From NCBI GenBank assembly GCA_940671915.1, contig CALNVZ010003435.1:1811117-1875116 (forward strand): DNA of 64,000 bases, written 5' to 3'. Of this stretch, positions 31,844 to 44,945 are shown in pieces. The position numbers were made by a program, and so were the translations under genes. Positions within the stretch are counted from its first letter, which is position 1, and each line of letters begins with the position of its first letter. The notes under the pieces were generated by a model. The model made no database searches. It had not been told where the DNA came from and saw only the letters and a program-made list of their open reading frames with translations. The stretch comes from Paracentrotus lividus (lineage: Eukaryota > Echinodermata > Echinoidea > Camarodonta > Echinidae).

Positions 31844-34019
31844 TATATGTTTGTAAACCACCGACATGTGTTGGGAAAGCCTATTTAATAGGAATTTATT
31901 TTCTTTTGGTTATCCTAGGCCGCATGTCGGTGGTATTTCTAATTTTCTTTGTTTATGTTCCTGATCTTTATGCCTGAAATTAAATAAATAAATAAATAAA
32001 TAAATAAAATGACTTGATGTGTAAGAAAAACAGACGAAACTTGCCTTTATATTTTATGAAAAACAATATTAAAGTTTATAATAATGAAGAAATAGTAAAT
32101 GAATTCAACAACTTCTTTTCAAATATTGCTTCAAATACCTTGAAACAAAATGCTCATAATTCAAATAGTAATTTCAATCGGTACCTAAGTAATCCCTGCC
32201 AATTTCTATGTATTTTTATCCAACCAACGAATTAGAAATCATTAAAATCGTTAAGGAATTAAAAATGAGTTATAGCACTGGTTTCGACGATATTAGTTCT
32301 TTTATTATATAAAAAAAAGTAATCTATTTTATACTTACCCCCTGGAAAAGTGCCCAATAGCTTAAAAATCGGAAAGATCATCCCAGTTTTTTAAAAAAGA
32401 GATAAACATTCATTTTCTAATTACCGTCCCATTACATTATTACCATGCTTTTCTAAAATTCAGAAAAAAATAGTTTACAAAAGACTAATTTCTCACTTAG
32501 ATAACAATAAAATATTAAACGACTGTCAATATGGCTTTAGAGCAGGACACTCATGTGAGCACGCATTAATTGACTTGAATAATACTCTTTTAACCAATAT
32601 AAATAATAATTATCACTCATTTGGAATATTTCTTGACCTATCAAAAGCCTTCGACCTCATAGACCATAACATACTTTTATATAAATTATCACATTACGGT
32701 ATTAGGGGTGCAGTGTGGAATTGGTTCAAGAGCTACTTACTTAATCGACATAATTACACCTCATTTAACAACTATATGATTCTCAATATTCGACAGCCAA
32801 GTATGGAGTCCCCCAAGGTTCCATATTGGGCCCGCTCCCCTTCCTTATTTATATTAATGATTTATGTTCAGCATCTTCATTCTTTAAGTATGTTTTATTT
32901 GCGGACGATGCAACTATTATTTCTACCCATAGCAACTTTATTTATTTAATAGACAAAACAATGAATTAGGCAAAATATGTGATTGGTTCGATGCAAACAA
33001 ACTTGTTGTAAATTATGATAAGACTAATTTTATGTATTTCCGAAAACCACATATATCCCACAGTGAATCTTCAAACTTCAATATAAAAATGAAAGACGTA
33101 TCTTTAGATTTAGTCAATTCTGTAAAATTTTTAGGATTTATACTTGATGATAAACTGTCTTACAACGAACACCGCTTTTTTGTTAGTAATAAGATGTCAA
33201 AGAATATAGGTATATTAGCTAAATTCCGTACCACCCTTACAGAAAAAAACTTTTTTAGGCTTTATAATTCTTTATTACTTCCCTATATTTATTATGGTAA
33301 CATCACTTGGGCAAGTTGTGGCACTACAAAATTAAACCCCATACACATACTCCAAAAAAGAGCTTTACGTATTTGTTCGAACTCCCCGTACTTAGCTCCG
33401 TCACGCCCATTATTTGCTAGATTCGAAACTTTGACAATTTTTGACATTCATAAAATTTAAATTGCAATTCTAATGAACTATGTTAAACACAATTTGGCAC
33501 CCCTCAAAATAATGAATCTATTTCAATATAATAAAGACTACCATCAATATAATACTCGTTCCCACTCTAAATTCCATTATCCAGTAGCTTTCAATCAGTC
33601 AACTCTCTATGCATTTAAATCTACTGGTCCTCGAATATGGAATTCCCTACATTCTAATATAACTTACAGCACTAATGTAGCAGCATTTAAAACCAATCTC
33701 AAAAAGTCAATGATAATTACCTATGCAAAATAATCTCACACCCTTTGCCCGACCCCCCCCCTTCCCCCCTTCCCTGTAGGTTTGTTGTATTTTTTTTCTT
33801 TCTTCTTCTTCTTTCTCTCATGTTTGTGTTTGTTGTGTTTTGTTAAGCGCTTTATACTTCATATACTATTATATATCATGTATTGGGGGCCCCATTAATC
33901 AAGCATTTGCTTTTAGGGGCACCCTTATCATTTTAATTGTATTTACCATTGTTATTCTGATATGATTTGTATATATGTTGATTTTAAATGATTAAATAAA
34001 CGAATTGAATTGAAGTGAA

Positions 34020-34707
34020 TCATTAACTTTAAGATATCATTTGAAATTATAAGACCCTTCAGTAAATACTTTGACTATATATTTCATTGTTTTGTATTTT
34101 GTATATTATTTCTTTTTTAATATTATTTAAATATTGTTTTCATTATACAAATCAATACAGGCCTACAATAAGTTATTTATATTAATTATATACTGTGAAT
34201 ATACCCTAAAAAATCGTAGCAAAGAGATTGATGCCTCATCCCAATACTAAGTACCAGAATCATTTCGGCCATTTTGGACGGCCCATATTACCTCCACTAA
34301 TGTTGCTATGTCAGGCAAGCATTCAATGTCACATTGCACCCCTTCACTACAACAAATTTACCTGTACACGCTAGTATGATCAAAATGAAACTATAAGCTT
34401 ACTAAAGATACAAACAAGTGAGGTTACCCCCCTCAAACACTCTTTCACCATCACATTCTGTGAAATATCAAATTTTACATCAGGGTAAAAAATTGCCGTA
34501 AGTTTTACCTACCTTGTTGGTTTTCAGCAATTTTCTCAGAGAAATTTCGGCATTAGATGCTCTAACGACGACAGATTTTCGTATACAGTTCATATGAACA
34601 ACATTATCGCGCTCACACCGGTCACCGGTGACCGGTCGACGGTCACGACATGATTTGCTTCAGGTGGCCCATATTACCTGATGGCCCATATTACCTGCAT
34701 GTACCCT
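34020..34707 (+). mobile_element. Partial copy of the 49058-50014 element
   Basis: Nearly identical, in the same orientation, to the right-hand two thirds of 49058-50014. It includes CGGTCACCGG motifs and the end GCCCATATTACCTGCATGTA followed by CCCTA. Its left edge coincides with the 3' end of LINE A, so LINE A probably inserted into it or truncated it; the missing left third is not present upstream of LINE A. Confidence 0.75.
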
Positions 34708-34870
34708 ATACAATAATAATATATAATATAAAAAGGTCATTTTTTATTTTTATTTTTTTTAAATAAAGTTACTCTTATGCCCATCCTTTCTTTTCACCCT
34801 TTTCTCTTTTTGTTTTTATTCCTTCTTTTATCTTTCTTTCTTTTTTTTTTTGGGGGGGGGGGAGGGCATA

Positions 34871-35718
34871 GAGGAGACCGGGGTGGAAGTTACACGGGTC
34901 AGTTGTTACAGTTCTCAGTGTGCTAAGCTGGAACAAGAGAGGATGTGCTAACTGGCATCTATATGCAGCCTACATATAGCTGTGATGAACTGCCGGTCGT
35001 GAGGTTTCTCCGTTGTTTTTATTAAAGAGTAAATCAACAAAAACCATTTTTTACAGTTCAAAGTAAATTTTTGACAAAAATTGAAATTTGTAATAGCTCT
35101 TACAACTGAAGGCACATGATGATAAGCTGGTATTGTAAATATAGTACATGTATGTCACTAATATACCCCCTAGCCATGCCCTGTAATTCTGCCTAATGGC
35201 TGTGCTACAGTTGATTTTGTGTGTAAAATCACCCATGGGATAGGTTGTTACAACAACCTACCCCATGTCGATGTTACAAGTTACCCCAATTACATTACAT
35301 ATGTAAAATTACATTTTGTCTCAGGTGCTAATATTTGTATGTTTCTATTATTACTTTTGTCTATTCTAGAGCTCTACTTGATCTACTGTTAATCATGCCA
35401 AGAAACTAGAAAGTTTAAACAAAAGTATAGTATAAGAGATTTACACATTGTCAATTTACCCCGTATGTTTACATATTGTAACAATTTACCTCGTATGGTG
35501 TAACAACTTACCCCGTATACGGGGTAGGTTGTTACAAAAAATGTCTTCATTGATTAAGCTGTAGTTAATTAGTGCTTACATGTTTTCAAGTTTTATATGC
35601 CTCAGGTTTTAGCAAATATAATAGGCTAACTACAGACCCAAGATGGAGTGCATGAGTTCTTTCATTAGAATTATCTGGCCCAAAATGTGAATTTGTAACT
35701 TCCATCCCCGGTCTCCCC
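34871..35718. mobile_element. TA-flanked element with GGAGACCGGGG ends
   Basis: The left end GAGGAGACCGGGGTGGAAGT and right end ACTTCCATCCCCGGTCTCCC are inverted repeats, with TA at 34869-34870 and 35719-35720. The interior repeats TTACCCCGTAT and its mirror ATACGGGGTAGGTTGTTAC around 35440-35540. It ends about 100 bp beyond the stop codon of the neighbouring minus-strand gene. Confidence 0.7.
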
Positions 35719-35825
35719 TATACATGTAGAATAATGTCCATTTATAATTTGAATTAAAATGATATAAAAACAAGACAATATACAACATGTATGGTTAATT
35801 AAACATAAATATTCAATGTTCCTGC

Positions 35826-38800
35826 TTAATTGCATAAGGAGGGATCGAATTTCCAGTAGCCCTCGGAACCCCAGCCGTTCCAAATCCCAACGTAGTTGAT
35901 TTCTAGAGGATCTGGGTCATCGTATTCCAACAAAGGAGCCTGGTTGCCATAGCGATATAACTTAATATGACCGTGTGCAAATGAGACCTGATAGTGATCA
36001 TATTCAGGAATGCCAGACAGACTCCAGAGCTCTCCTTCTCGACGAAATTTTGTGGTGCAGTGGGGATCATTGTTAAAATTGCATCTCCTGATTTCACTGG
36101 CTGTGTTAGACCATCCACCAATAACTAGCAGAAAAGAATAAGAAAAAAACGTCAAATGAAACCATGGTATTTGTAGTACATTTTTTTTTTTTTTTTTTTT
36201 TTTTGGCAAGTATAATCAATATGTTCTCCTTTTTTGTTTTTGTTTTGTTTTTTTTTTCCCTTGGGGGGGGGGTTGTATTCATTCGTTTAAAAAATATAAG
36301 AAGGTACGGGACTCGAGTAGGAACCATGCTATTTTCGTTGTTCATTTCTAATCCTCTAACCTAATAATTATAACGTTGCATTTTAAATTATTTGGTATAT
36401 ATTTTTTTAGAATAAATTGAAAATTGGAATCAAGTTTCATTTTCAAGTTTCAGTCCATTCGAAAAAAGGAGGAAGAAAGAAAAAGGAAAAAAATGAAACA
36501 TAATTATTTCGAAATAATTATGTCCAGGTAAAGACGCCATCACACATTTTTTTTTTTTTTTTTTTATTTGTGTGGCATGAGAACGAAAATACAATAAAAC
36601 AATTTATTCCTACCTATCTCGTACATGTGGTTTTCTTCATATGTTTTTGAGAACTCAATATGAGCATCGTTGTCACCGCTGACATTGAATTCAAATGACG
36701 TCCTACTATTTGTAATACGCAGACCTGGAAAGATGATTTGGCTTCGAATTCTCGGAGAACCATGGTCTGGTAGGTGAATTACTGTGTCACATGCTACTTA
36801 GGATTATGACATGTAAAATTACAGAGGAAATACAGAAAGACGGGGAAATTTGACTCAAGAACTTTGCGTAAAGGGAAACAAAGTAATAGATAAAGATTGA
36901 GAAAGACATAGGAAGAATAAGGGGGAGGGTATGAATAAAAACAAAAGAAAATGCTTTAATAGAGAGAAGGAAAACCGATAATTTAAACTACCAATATTGA
37001 ATTGTATTCCATAATCGCGTAATTAATGTATCGAAATAAACTAAAAAAGCTCATATAGTAGGAATGTATTTATCACTTTTATTTACTTTCAACATGCTAT
37101 AGCCAATTTTGTGACAATTGGAAAACATTTTTCTGCATGCGAAATTTCGTGTGGAAAATAATGATAATAAACATATGAACAAAATTTTTATAGAGGTCCT
37201 CACGCTAATATATTTTCCCTAGCAGACGCTTTTTTACCCGCTTCAATGCGAAGTTCGGACACCAAGGTCGATCCTTACTCACACAGACACACTCGTACAC
37301 ACAGTCTAATAACGTGCAGTGAGAAGACGAACAATGAGAAGACCTTTTTACAAAACCAGGGATGGCATATATATATCCCTTCATCCAAAGAGAACGATTT
37401 TTATATTTTCATTTGGAGCTAGTCATCACCAACACATTGGTTTGCGAAATTGCCCTATAAGTCATTTATTTAACTCTCCGGAGGGGGGGGGGGGTCACTC
37501 ACCACAAGATGTGCTACGCATGCGTGTCCCCAAAAAGCGTCGGAAATGTTCTGTTTTCAGCCTTTCGGCAGCGTCGACGCTTTTCTTAAAATACGAGTGT
37601 TTTTTTTTTTATTTTAATCTCCGTTTTCAGAGGAAATTGCTGTTTTGGGATCAAAATTTCACGGTTTTTACGCCATTTAGGGTCCATTTTCAGTCTGACG
37701 TCGAAAAGGGGTGCAAATTTGATTTCATGCACTGAGACGTTTAGGGTCCATTTTCAGGGTGCGGCAGCATTGTTGGGTAGCAACTTTTTTTGTTTTTGAG
37801 TGACTCCCCCCCCGTCGGGTTTCTACCTCAAGGCTCAATTTAGTGAGGTGATGTATGACCAATAATATAATCAAATTCTCCTCTTTCAATGGGAAAAGGT
37901 GGGAGTTGGGAGTCGTAAGACTGACTGCAGTCTCTCTTTTTTGAGACGAGATGGGCATATGTGTTTTTAAAGGCATGCTATAAAAAAGGTATAACCAACC
38001 AAGTTAAAGGATATATTCTAAAGATCATGTTTCCATCCGAAATGAGCGCAAATAACGTCTTGTTTTAAAGGCCCAGTCATATTTGTTGTTTAGGGCCTCA
38101 AACTGAGAGACGTTTTCCCGTGATTAAGAGCGCGGTGGGAACTTCGCTGCTTATTTGGGTCATATTTGTTCATTATGAGAGAGAAAGAGAGATGGCAATT
38201 CTCATATCGTGTTTTTCTTGCAATATATTCCTGTCATTAACATGACATATCCTAATTATATCCCATGGTAATGCATGTCAGCTGCTTTTGTATTCCATTT
38301 GCAAAGATTGATAATTGCCAACTTTTTTCCACAATAGAAGAACTTTTGTTACTTCAAATGTGGATCGGTTCTCACCACATGTTACACCCATGAAACCTGA
38401 AGCGCACTCGCATTGGAACCCGTGTAGCGTTTCTATACACTCACCACATGTTACACCCATGAAAACTGAAGCGCATTCGCATTGGAAACCCGCCTGTAGC
38501 GTTTCTATACACTCACCACATGTTACACCCATGAAACCATGAGCGCATTCGCATTGGAACCCGTTGTAGCGTTTTCTATACACTCCCACATGTTACAACC
38601 CATGAAACTGAAGCGCATTCGCATTGGAACCCGTGTAGCGTTTCTATACACTCACCACATGTTACACCCATGAAAACTGAAGCGCATTCGCATTGGAAAC
38701 CCGTGTAGCGTTCTATACACTCACCACATGTTCACACCTTAAAACTGAAGCGCACTCGCATGGAACCCGTGTAGCGTTTCTATACACTCACCACCTTTAC

Positions 38801-41800
38801 ACCCATGGAAACCTGAAGCGCATTCGCATTGGAACCCGTGAGCGTTTCTATACACTCACCACATGTTACACCCATGAAAACTGAAGCGCACTCGCATTGG
38901 AACCCGTGTAGCGTTTTATACACTCCACCACATGTTACACCCATGAAAACCTGAAGCGCATTCGCATTGGAACCCGTGTAGCGTTTCTATACACTCAACA
39001 CATATGTACCCATGAAACCTGAAGCACATTCGCACTGGAACCCTGTAGCGTTTCTATACACTCACCACATGTTACCCATGAAGCCTGAAGCGCACTTCGC
39101 ATTGAAACCTTGTAGCGTCTCCATACACTCACACATGTTACACCCAATATAAAACCTTGGAAGCACACCCGCAATGAACCTCTGTAGCGTTCTATGCACT
39201 CACCACAATGTTAAACGGTATCATACCCAGTTGTTGTATGTCCGGACAGGTTGGATGTCCGACACTCAATTTAAAAAGCCATTTGAAAGGGTTTAAAATC
39301 AATATCTTTGAAGTTTTCAGCACAAATGTCAGAAAATATTGTGGAGAACAAGTACGATGATGATAAGAAGTTTCAACATACATTTCTGGCCTAATCCTTA
39401 GACGAAAAACCAGGCTTAATTTTTGTTAAGTGTCCGGACATCGCACCCCCATCCTACCCATGAAACCTGAAGCACACTCGCATTGGAAACCTTGTAAGGC
39501 GTTTCTATGCACTCACCACAATGTTAAACGGTACCCATGAAACCTGAAGCACACTCGCACTGGAACCCTTGTAGCGTTTCTATATGGCACTCACCCACTG
39601 TTACACCCATGAAACCTGAAGCGCAACAGGCATTGAAACCTTGTTGCGTTTCTATACACTCACCACATGTTACACCCATGAAACCTGAAGCGCTTCGCAT
39701 TGGAACCGTGTAGCGTTTCTATACACTCACCACATGTTACACCCATATGAAACCTGAAGCGCACAGGCATTGGAAACCCTGTAGCTTCTATGCACTCACC
39801 ACAATGTTAAACGGTACCCATGAAACCTGAAGTGCATTCGCATTGGAATCCGTGTAGCGTTTCTATACACTCACCACATGTTACACCCATGAACCTGAAG
39901 CGCACAGGCATTGGAACCTTGTAGCGTCTCTATGCATTTTCCTCATTAGAACAGGGTGAAGAGAGGCAAGCTGACATTACAACAACAACAAATAAAAAAA
40001 AAAGAAGAAAAGATAAATAAAACGAACAAAATTTTAAGCATTTTGATTGTAAAAGGAACAGATCTAAAGTAAAAAAAAGAGAAGAAAACTCTGTTTTAGA
40101 CGGTTGATTACTAGAATAAACATTTTTAACGTTTGAATGTAAAAGGAATTATAGATCTACATGTAGAGCTAAAAAAAAAAATATATATATGAATAAACGT
40201 TATTTCAAACGTTTGATTTTAAAATATTCGAAAGTTATTAACAAACAAAAAAACTTGCCATAGTACATACGAAGATGAAAGAACCGATGAATTCGCAAAT
40301 GCACGCACATCCAGCTTATGACGGGGATTGAGATTTAAGTGCTTTAAATACCAAATTGAACATACGGAAATAAAGTCGGAATTTGAATGACGAGTTTAAA
40401 GATGGAGAATTATTTTGAAATTTTGAATGACTAGATTATCAAATTATCAAATTGACGAACTTTCGAATTTGACTGGAAAATAATTTATACATACCCCTGC
40501 AAAATCATTGCTAAATACTAGCAATTTACAAACGATGGATAAAAACTATATTTCGCAGCTATAAATTAAAGCCCTTAACTCCATGGGGAGTCATGGTTAT
40601 CACTAATACATTTAAGATGGGATCACGTATATAAGCAACATTTTTCCACGATCAACTCAATTAGGTAAAATTTGGATTCGGGTCGTTTTTTATATTCATG
40701 TTTTCAATTATACCTGGTTTTTCACAGACGAGATGCTGTGAAACTTCCTCGATTCCCGGGACTTCTTTTAACCACCATGCATCTTCAAGTGCTACTTCTT
40801 TTGGTACCATATCAACAGTCTCTCCATTTTCTAGGGTCATCGTACCACATGACTGTGTTTGTTTGAGAGGGCAGCTATCGGGCTGAGTGGCCAAGCTATC
40901 AGCTAAAACACAATCACAAGACAATTATGTAAATAATATTATTATCAAACGTAAAGGAATTTTTAACGCCGTTGGGATGTTTAATAGACAATTAATTTTA
41001 TTCATTTGTCTCCAACGGTAGAAACCATGCAAATTGGTAGAAACACACGCAACTGCTGTGTGATAAATATTGGAACGAGACAGCTATGAAAAAAATTATG
41101 TTGACCAGTTTATTTTAGATTATCGCCTTTATTTGTTTAAATTTCAAGCCAAATGTAATTTTTAATGAAATTGAATACATTGATTTAATACAATTTGATT
41201 TTCTTTATTAGTTATATTATTTTTTTTAACTATAATATTACATGCTTACATAGATTGAAAAAGGGGGTAGTTCATTATACAATCGATTGCTTTATTGATT
41301 GATTGATTTCTTTTAATTTTTTTTTGTCAAATAAAACTGGATTACAAATAGGAATGCATTGGCAGAGTGGCCCCACAAAAGCCGTAACGGCTTATTTCCT
41401 TTGGGGTCCTAACAATAACAACTAACTGTAATATATATATATATATATATATATAACGAAGAATAGTACGAAACCGAGACATACTCAACAAACAATGATT
41501 TACACAGAACGTATAACAAACAATCATTATATACGATATATTAGCAAAACTAAATCTTAAAAGCTTCTTTACAAAACACAATATACTGTCATTCAGCTCT
41601 AATTCAACTGATTTCTTACTAATAATTCTGTTCTTGAATACACTGTCGCTTATAAAGTTCGGATATGTTTTGCATGTGCTCCAGCAACTATTAATTTCTT
41701 AAATTTTTTGATTTTTTTTTTTTTTCTTTTTTAATCTCAGCCGACTTTTCGGGACTCTTAATTGCTTCTCTATGTCACCTGATTTTGTCAAGGTACATAG

Positions 41801-42722
41801 ATTCCAACCCTATACGGAATAATCATAACATTAGAAATTGTAATAGAAAAAGTCGTGGTCAAAGGAGAAAGAAATCTATTGATTTTTTTTTGTAGTGTAT
41901 TCCGAAAGTTCAATGGCTAAGCGAAAGGTATTTTTCATGCTTTCTCTTATGAGAAATCATTTGGTTCTGCTGCTTCAAATATTTGCGTTATTCGCGTTGT
42001 TATTTATAATGTCATATCTATTGTAGGGTTGCTTCTCTAAAGTAGGGGCGGTGTAGTTATGCTAAAATATAGTGTATAACAATGCAACATGAATTACCGA
42101 GAACATGGAGAACGGGAAGTAGAATAATATTTTGTGCGTATATTAGTATGTGTGTTGTAGTCGTGTGTTTGTGTGCCGCGGTGTTGTGTGTGTTGCGTGT
42201 GTGTGGTGTGTGGTGGTGTGTGTTGTGGTTGTGTATGGTGTGTGTGTGTGTGTGTATTGTGGTGTGGTGTGTGTGTACGTACTCTCTGAGTAGCTAACAC
42301 CAAACATTTTGGGGTTTTGTTTTATTTATTTTAATTTATTCATTTACCGGAAACGAAATCTTTATTCCTACCTCCTTTTCGCCTCTTCGACGCATGCGCA
42401 CAATAATGTTAGTATAATATATACCAAGTAAGGAAAGGAGTGGTGTAAAAAATATCGCTGTCGAAAAAGGAGGAAGGCACAATCTAAACGCTCATGTGGA
42501 AAATTTATCTTCTCTGTGGTGTGGAGAACATTGTTTCATAAATTAGGAAATACCTGTAAGCATATTTTAAAGATATTCTCGTACTATAGCAGTACTGTGA
42601 AATCAATATAATATATTTATTTATTTGTGTTATTATTTAAAATATATCACAAGACAAGAATATCATGAAAAAAACATACCAAAGCACAGGAAGGTTGTAC
42701 AAAATGAAGTTCTTTCCTTTCC
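35826..42722 (-). CDS. Extracellular protein gene ending in a farnesoic-acid-O-methyltransferase-like domain, with EGF-like repeats; 5' end not found
   Basis: Well-supported exons: 36796-36614 (ACDTVIHLPDHGSPRIRS to SFEFNVSGDNDAHIEFSKT and ENHMYEI) and 36124-35826 (VIGGWSNTASEIRR, then NYVGIWNGWGSEGYWKFDPS, stop). They join in phase 1 and together form one FAMeT-like (Methyltransf_FA) domain: the IGGW.NT.S.IRR and VGI..GWGS.G.W signatures are characteristic. Likely upstream exons: 40902-40714 (63 codons; ADSLATQPDSCPLKQTQSC, fold unknown) and 42722-42680 (GKERTSFCTTFLCF, phase compatible, possibly signal-peptide-like). The EGF-like array at 39941-38380 lies between them on the same strand; its acceptor phase matches the 40714 exon, but its exit phase does not match exon 36796, so one exon is missing or the array is dead. 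Despite the name, such domains in animals are usually non-enzymatic and secreted. Confidence 0.7.
37483..37815. mobile_element. Small element with GGGGGGTCACTCA inverted ends
   Basis: GGGGGGGGTCACTCACC at 37485 is mirrored by TGAGTGACTCCCCCCC at 37798. The interior repeats TTTAGGGTCCATTTTCAG. It lies in the intron or spacer between the FAMeT-like exon and the EGF-like array. No target duplication was identified. Confidence 0.5.
38380..39941 (-). repeat. Array of about nineteen 69-bp units encoding half-EGF modules, with frequent indels
   Basis: On the minus strand each unit encodes ECIETLHGFQCECASGF then MGVTCG: cysteine spacing C-x8-C-x-C-x8-C, i.e. Cys3 to Cys6 of an EGF module without the first two cysteines. 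Period is 69 bp (23 codons). The first three units from the right-hand reading end (38589-38380) are nearly open, but most others differ by one to three bases in length and break the frame. A foreign 250-bp segment with TGTCCGGACA motifs interrupts it at about 39215-39460. Each unit also contains GTGGTGAGTG, a consensus splice donor. Possible explanations: expanded exon of the flanking gene, a coding-derived minisatellite, or poorly polished assembly. Confidence 0.8.
41210..42140. other. Intronic stretch, nothing recognised
   Basis: AT-rich, with an (AT)n run at 41432-41456 and T-runs near 41710. No coding signal on either strand beyond short open frames. Confidence 0.4.
42140..42290. repeat. 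GT-rich microsatellite
   Basis: Imperfect (TG)n with interspersed GTGGT, about 140 bp. Open frames on both strands across it are low-complexity artefacts. Confidence 0.8.
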
Positions 42723-42954
42723 CTGTAACAAAAAGATATCAAGGTGATACCTTATAGAAGCAATGGTTGCTTGCAACCAATCAGGAGATAAGGAACATTA
42801 TATTTTTGATTTGTTTTATTCCAGGCAAAAGACAAAAAGAAATAAGTCATTAATAATAATCACACGAACAGTGCTTAGGAGTGATTAAAAAAAAAAAAAA
42901 TCCTCACTAGTCGGGGTTTAACAAGCATATATCAAAAAGGACAGAAATAGATAG

Positions 42955-43150
42955 AGAGAATGAGAGAGAGAGAGAGGGAGAGAGAGAGGAGAGAGAGAGA
43001 GAGAGAGAGGGGGAGGAGAGAGAGAGAGAGAGAGAGAGGGGGAGACAGGAGAAGAGAGAGAGGGGGAACAGAGAGAGGAAGAGAGGGGGGAGGACAGATA
43101 GAGTAGAGTGGGAAGAGGAGGGAGGGGGATACAGAGAGAGAAAGAGGCTG
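42955..43150. repeat. (GA)n purine microsatellite
   Basis: About 190 bp of imperfect GA repeats with GGGGA interruptions. The antisense Leu/Ser/Pro-rich frame is an artefact of this repeat. Confidence 0.85.
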
Positions 43151-43199
43151 GGGCAGAGATAGATAAATAGAGAACAAAAATAAAGAAGGCATCAGGGAA

Positions 43200-44940
43200 G
43201 ATTAAAAGGTGTTTGGAGGAAAGGTGGACAGAAAAGCAGATAGAGTACTCATGTAGAAAGAAATAAAGAGTATGAGCAGGAGAAATAAACGATATGAACA
43301 GTGTACAAGAAAAGAAGTTATGAAAAGTGAAGTTTTACACTTCATGCACTTATCCCCCTATAAGAGCATTAAGCCTTCAATCCTTACCTAGGGGCAAATA
43401 ATATTGTTAGTAGTAAAGCTCTGCAATATCAAATATCAAATACATTGTAGCAAGCAATGGAAATATGTCCAGAATATCAATTAAAAAATGACATCATTCA
43501 TATTTTAAACAAATTAAAATGCAGGTACGAGCTAGTTAAAATGCAAGTTCAGAGACCCAATATAAGGATTAAGTTTTCTATGAAAGTCACAAAACAACTT
43601 CGAAATTTAAAAAAAGGTAAATCTTTTTTCACAAATGGCATAATACTTACCATCGTGATCCGTTAAAGAAATCTAACAAAATATCGCAAGAACTTATCAA
43701 AGTGATCCGATATAAAGAAAATGTCGCAGGAACTTTTCAAATTGATCCGAAATTAAAGATATGTCGTAAAAAGCGGTATTAATAATGTCAAACAGAAAAT
43801 ATCCAATCCCAAGTAACGGTTATGAGTCAAATCGGCTTGATAAAGATGAAAATGATGATAATAAAAAAATTATAATAATGATTATCTGGGAATTTATGAA
43901 GAATATATCCTTATTTTAAAAAAAACTTGATCAGTTGAATTTTATCGAAGGGTGCGTAAAATGTCCCCGCAATAATCTATCTTGTTGAAGATCCGACGTG
44001 AAATGAGAGTAACAATGTTTGACCAATAAGTTAAACAGCATGTTTGATGGTTCACAGCCTATAAATCGACACGTAACCTACGTGTTTGGTTGGTTATCAT
44101 AGCAACGAAATTTATATTAGGGAGAGCGATTTGACGCCATCAGCCGGATCGTAATGGTCTTGCAATTTGTTAATGGTGTTATCATCATCTATGTGTATTT
44201 CAGCCTTAACAGTTAATTGTTTTTTGTTTTTGTTTTTTTTTTTAGTTTTACCATGTTTACGGCGATGTAATTGATGACATGAATATTTAGGCTAGGCACA
44301 CGATGTAATTGATGATATGAATATTTAGGCTAGGCCCACGCGCCTGTATATACCATGCATGAAGGATTCCATTTAGAGAACCTAGACGGGAATATAATTA
44401 ATTGCATGTACCTTGTGTCGCATAATTAATATATTCTCCGAAAAGTCCTATCAAATTCACCACAATTAATAATATCCCTCGCCAAAAATGACATTTTAAC
44501 CCGTTGTATATATGGCAAATTCATTTCTCTTTTATCTTTCAAAATAAAATAAAAACGGTTTTAATGTTTTTTATATGTCTGATATAAGTTGCAATAATAT
44601 TTGTTTAACGATAATTACAATAATTAATTATTCGCATTTTTTCTAACCATTTGGGGAAAAACTGAGAAACTTTGTCTCAGTTCTCCCTTAATACGTTTTG
44701 TACATTTTAGCAAAGTGAGTTCTATTTTGTCATAAAACACATTATAGACATAATAGGCCTACGTGAAATTATCTTTTTGTTCATCGGAAAGTCGCAATAA
44801 TGTCACAGCAGTCAATTTCTTTTATAGATTATTCATATTACTCCAGGCTACTGGTGTGAAACAAGAAAATTTATTGCAATTCTGAATAATTATGAAATTT
44901 TATCCAAAATTGTCCAAATATATATTACAACTACAAAACA
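43200..44940. other. Stretch with no recognised gene
   Basis: AT-rich DNA upstream of the FAMeT-like gene's visible exons. There is a short duplication around 44265-44335 (ATGATATGAATATTTAGGCT with a near copy about 40 bp before it). The missing first exon of the minus-strand gene could lie here, but no signal-peptide exon was convincing. Confidence 0.4.
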
Positions 44941-44945
44941 CCCAT

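Larger units (their letters stand above)
27447..32007 (+). mobile_element. LINE B: 5'-truncated non-LTR retrotransposon inserted in LINE A
   Basis: Starts inside its reverse transcriptase (NYRPISLTSVPWKMLEKI). After one frame slip near 27567 it runs open to 28732, with IDAIFLDWAKAFDKVNHSVL, SGVPQGSVRGPILFNL, PQYADDTVLY (YADD active site), SYKYLGIVFAKDLSWSKHV and a thumb/C-terminal region ending NPILNA. The 3' UTR is interrupted by the element at 29253-31843 and resumes at 31844. It ends in an (AAAT)n tail at 31979-32007. The AATGA duplication supports target-primed insertion into LINE A. Less decayed than LINE A. Confidence 0.9.
26230..34010 (+). mobile_element. LINE A: non-LTR retrotransposon split by a 4.56-kb nested insertion
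   Basis: The 5' part (26230-27446) encodes an APE-type endonuclease: SILHFNARSLNKNFG, YGFSETWIHH, SRGGGVAMLIHDS, GDWNINLL and ITHSSTTLIDNIF. The 3' part (32008-34010) carries reverse transcriptase: YGFRAGHSCEHALIDL, GIFLDLSKAFDLIDHNIL, a VPQGSILGP-type box near 32813, an FADDAT box near 32902, ILQKRALRICSNSP and the C-terminal NTRSHSKFHYP and RIWNSLHSN. Reading across the insertion site gives KVWQIIND then LMCKKNRRN, so the halves belong together. The duplication AATGA is at 27442-27446 and 32008-32012. The frame is broken in several places (for example a stop just before KVWQIIN). The 3' end is near TTAAATAAACGAATTGAATTG. Confidence 0.9.

Noticed and set aside
38380-39941. CRISPR-like direct repeat array
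   Set aside because: No unique spacers; units are contiguous 69-bp coding-derived repeats in a eukaryotic genome.
42932-43192. Leu/Ser/Pro-rich minus-strand frame
   Set aside because: Translation of a GA microsatellite.
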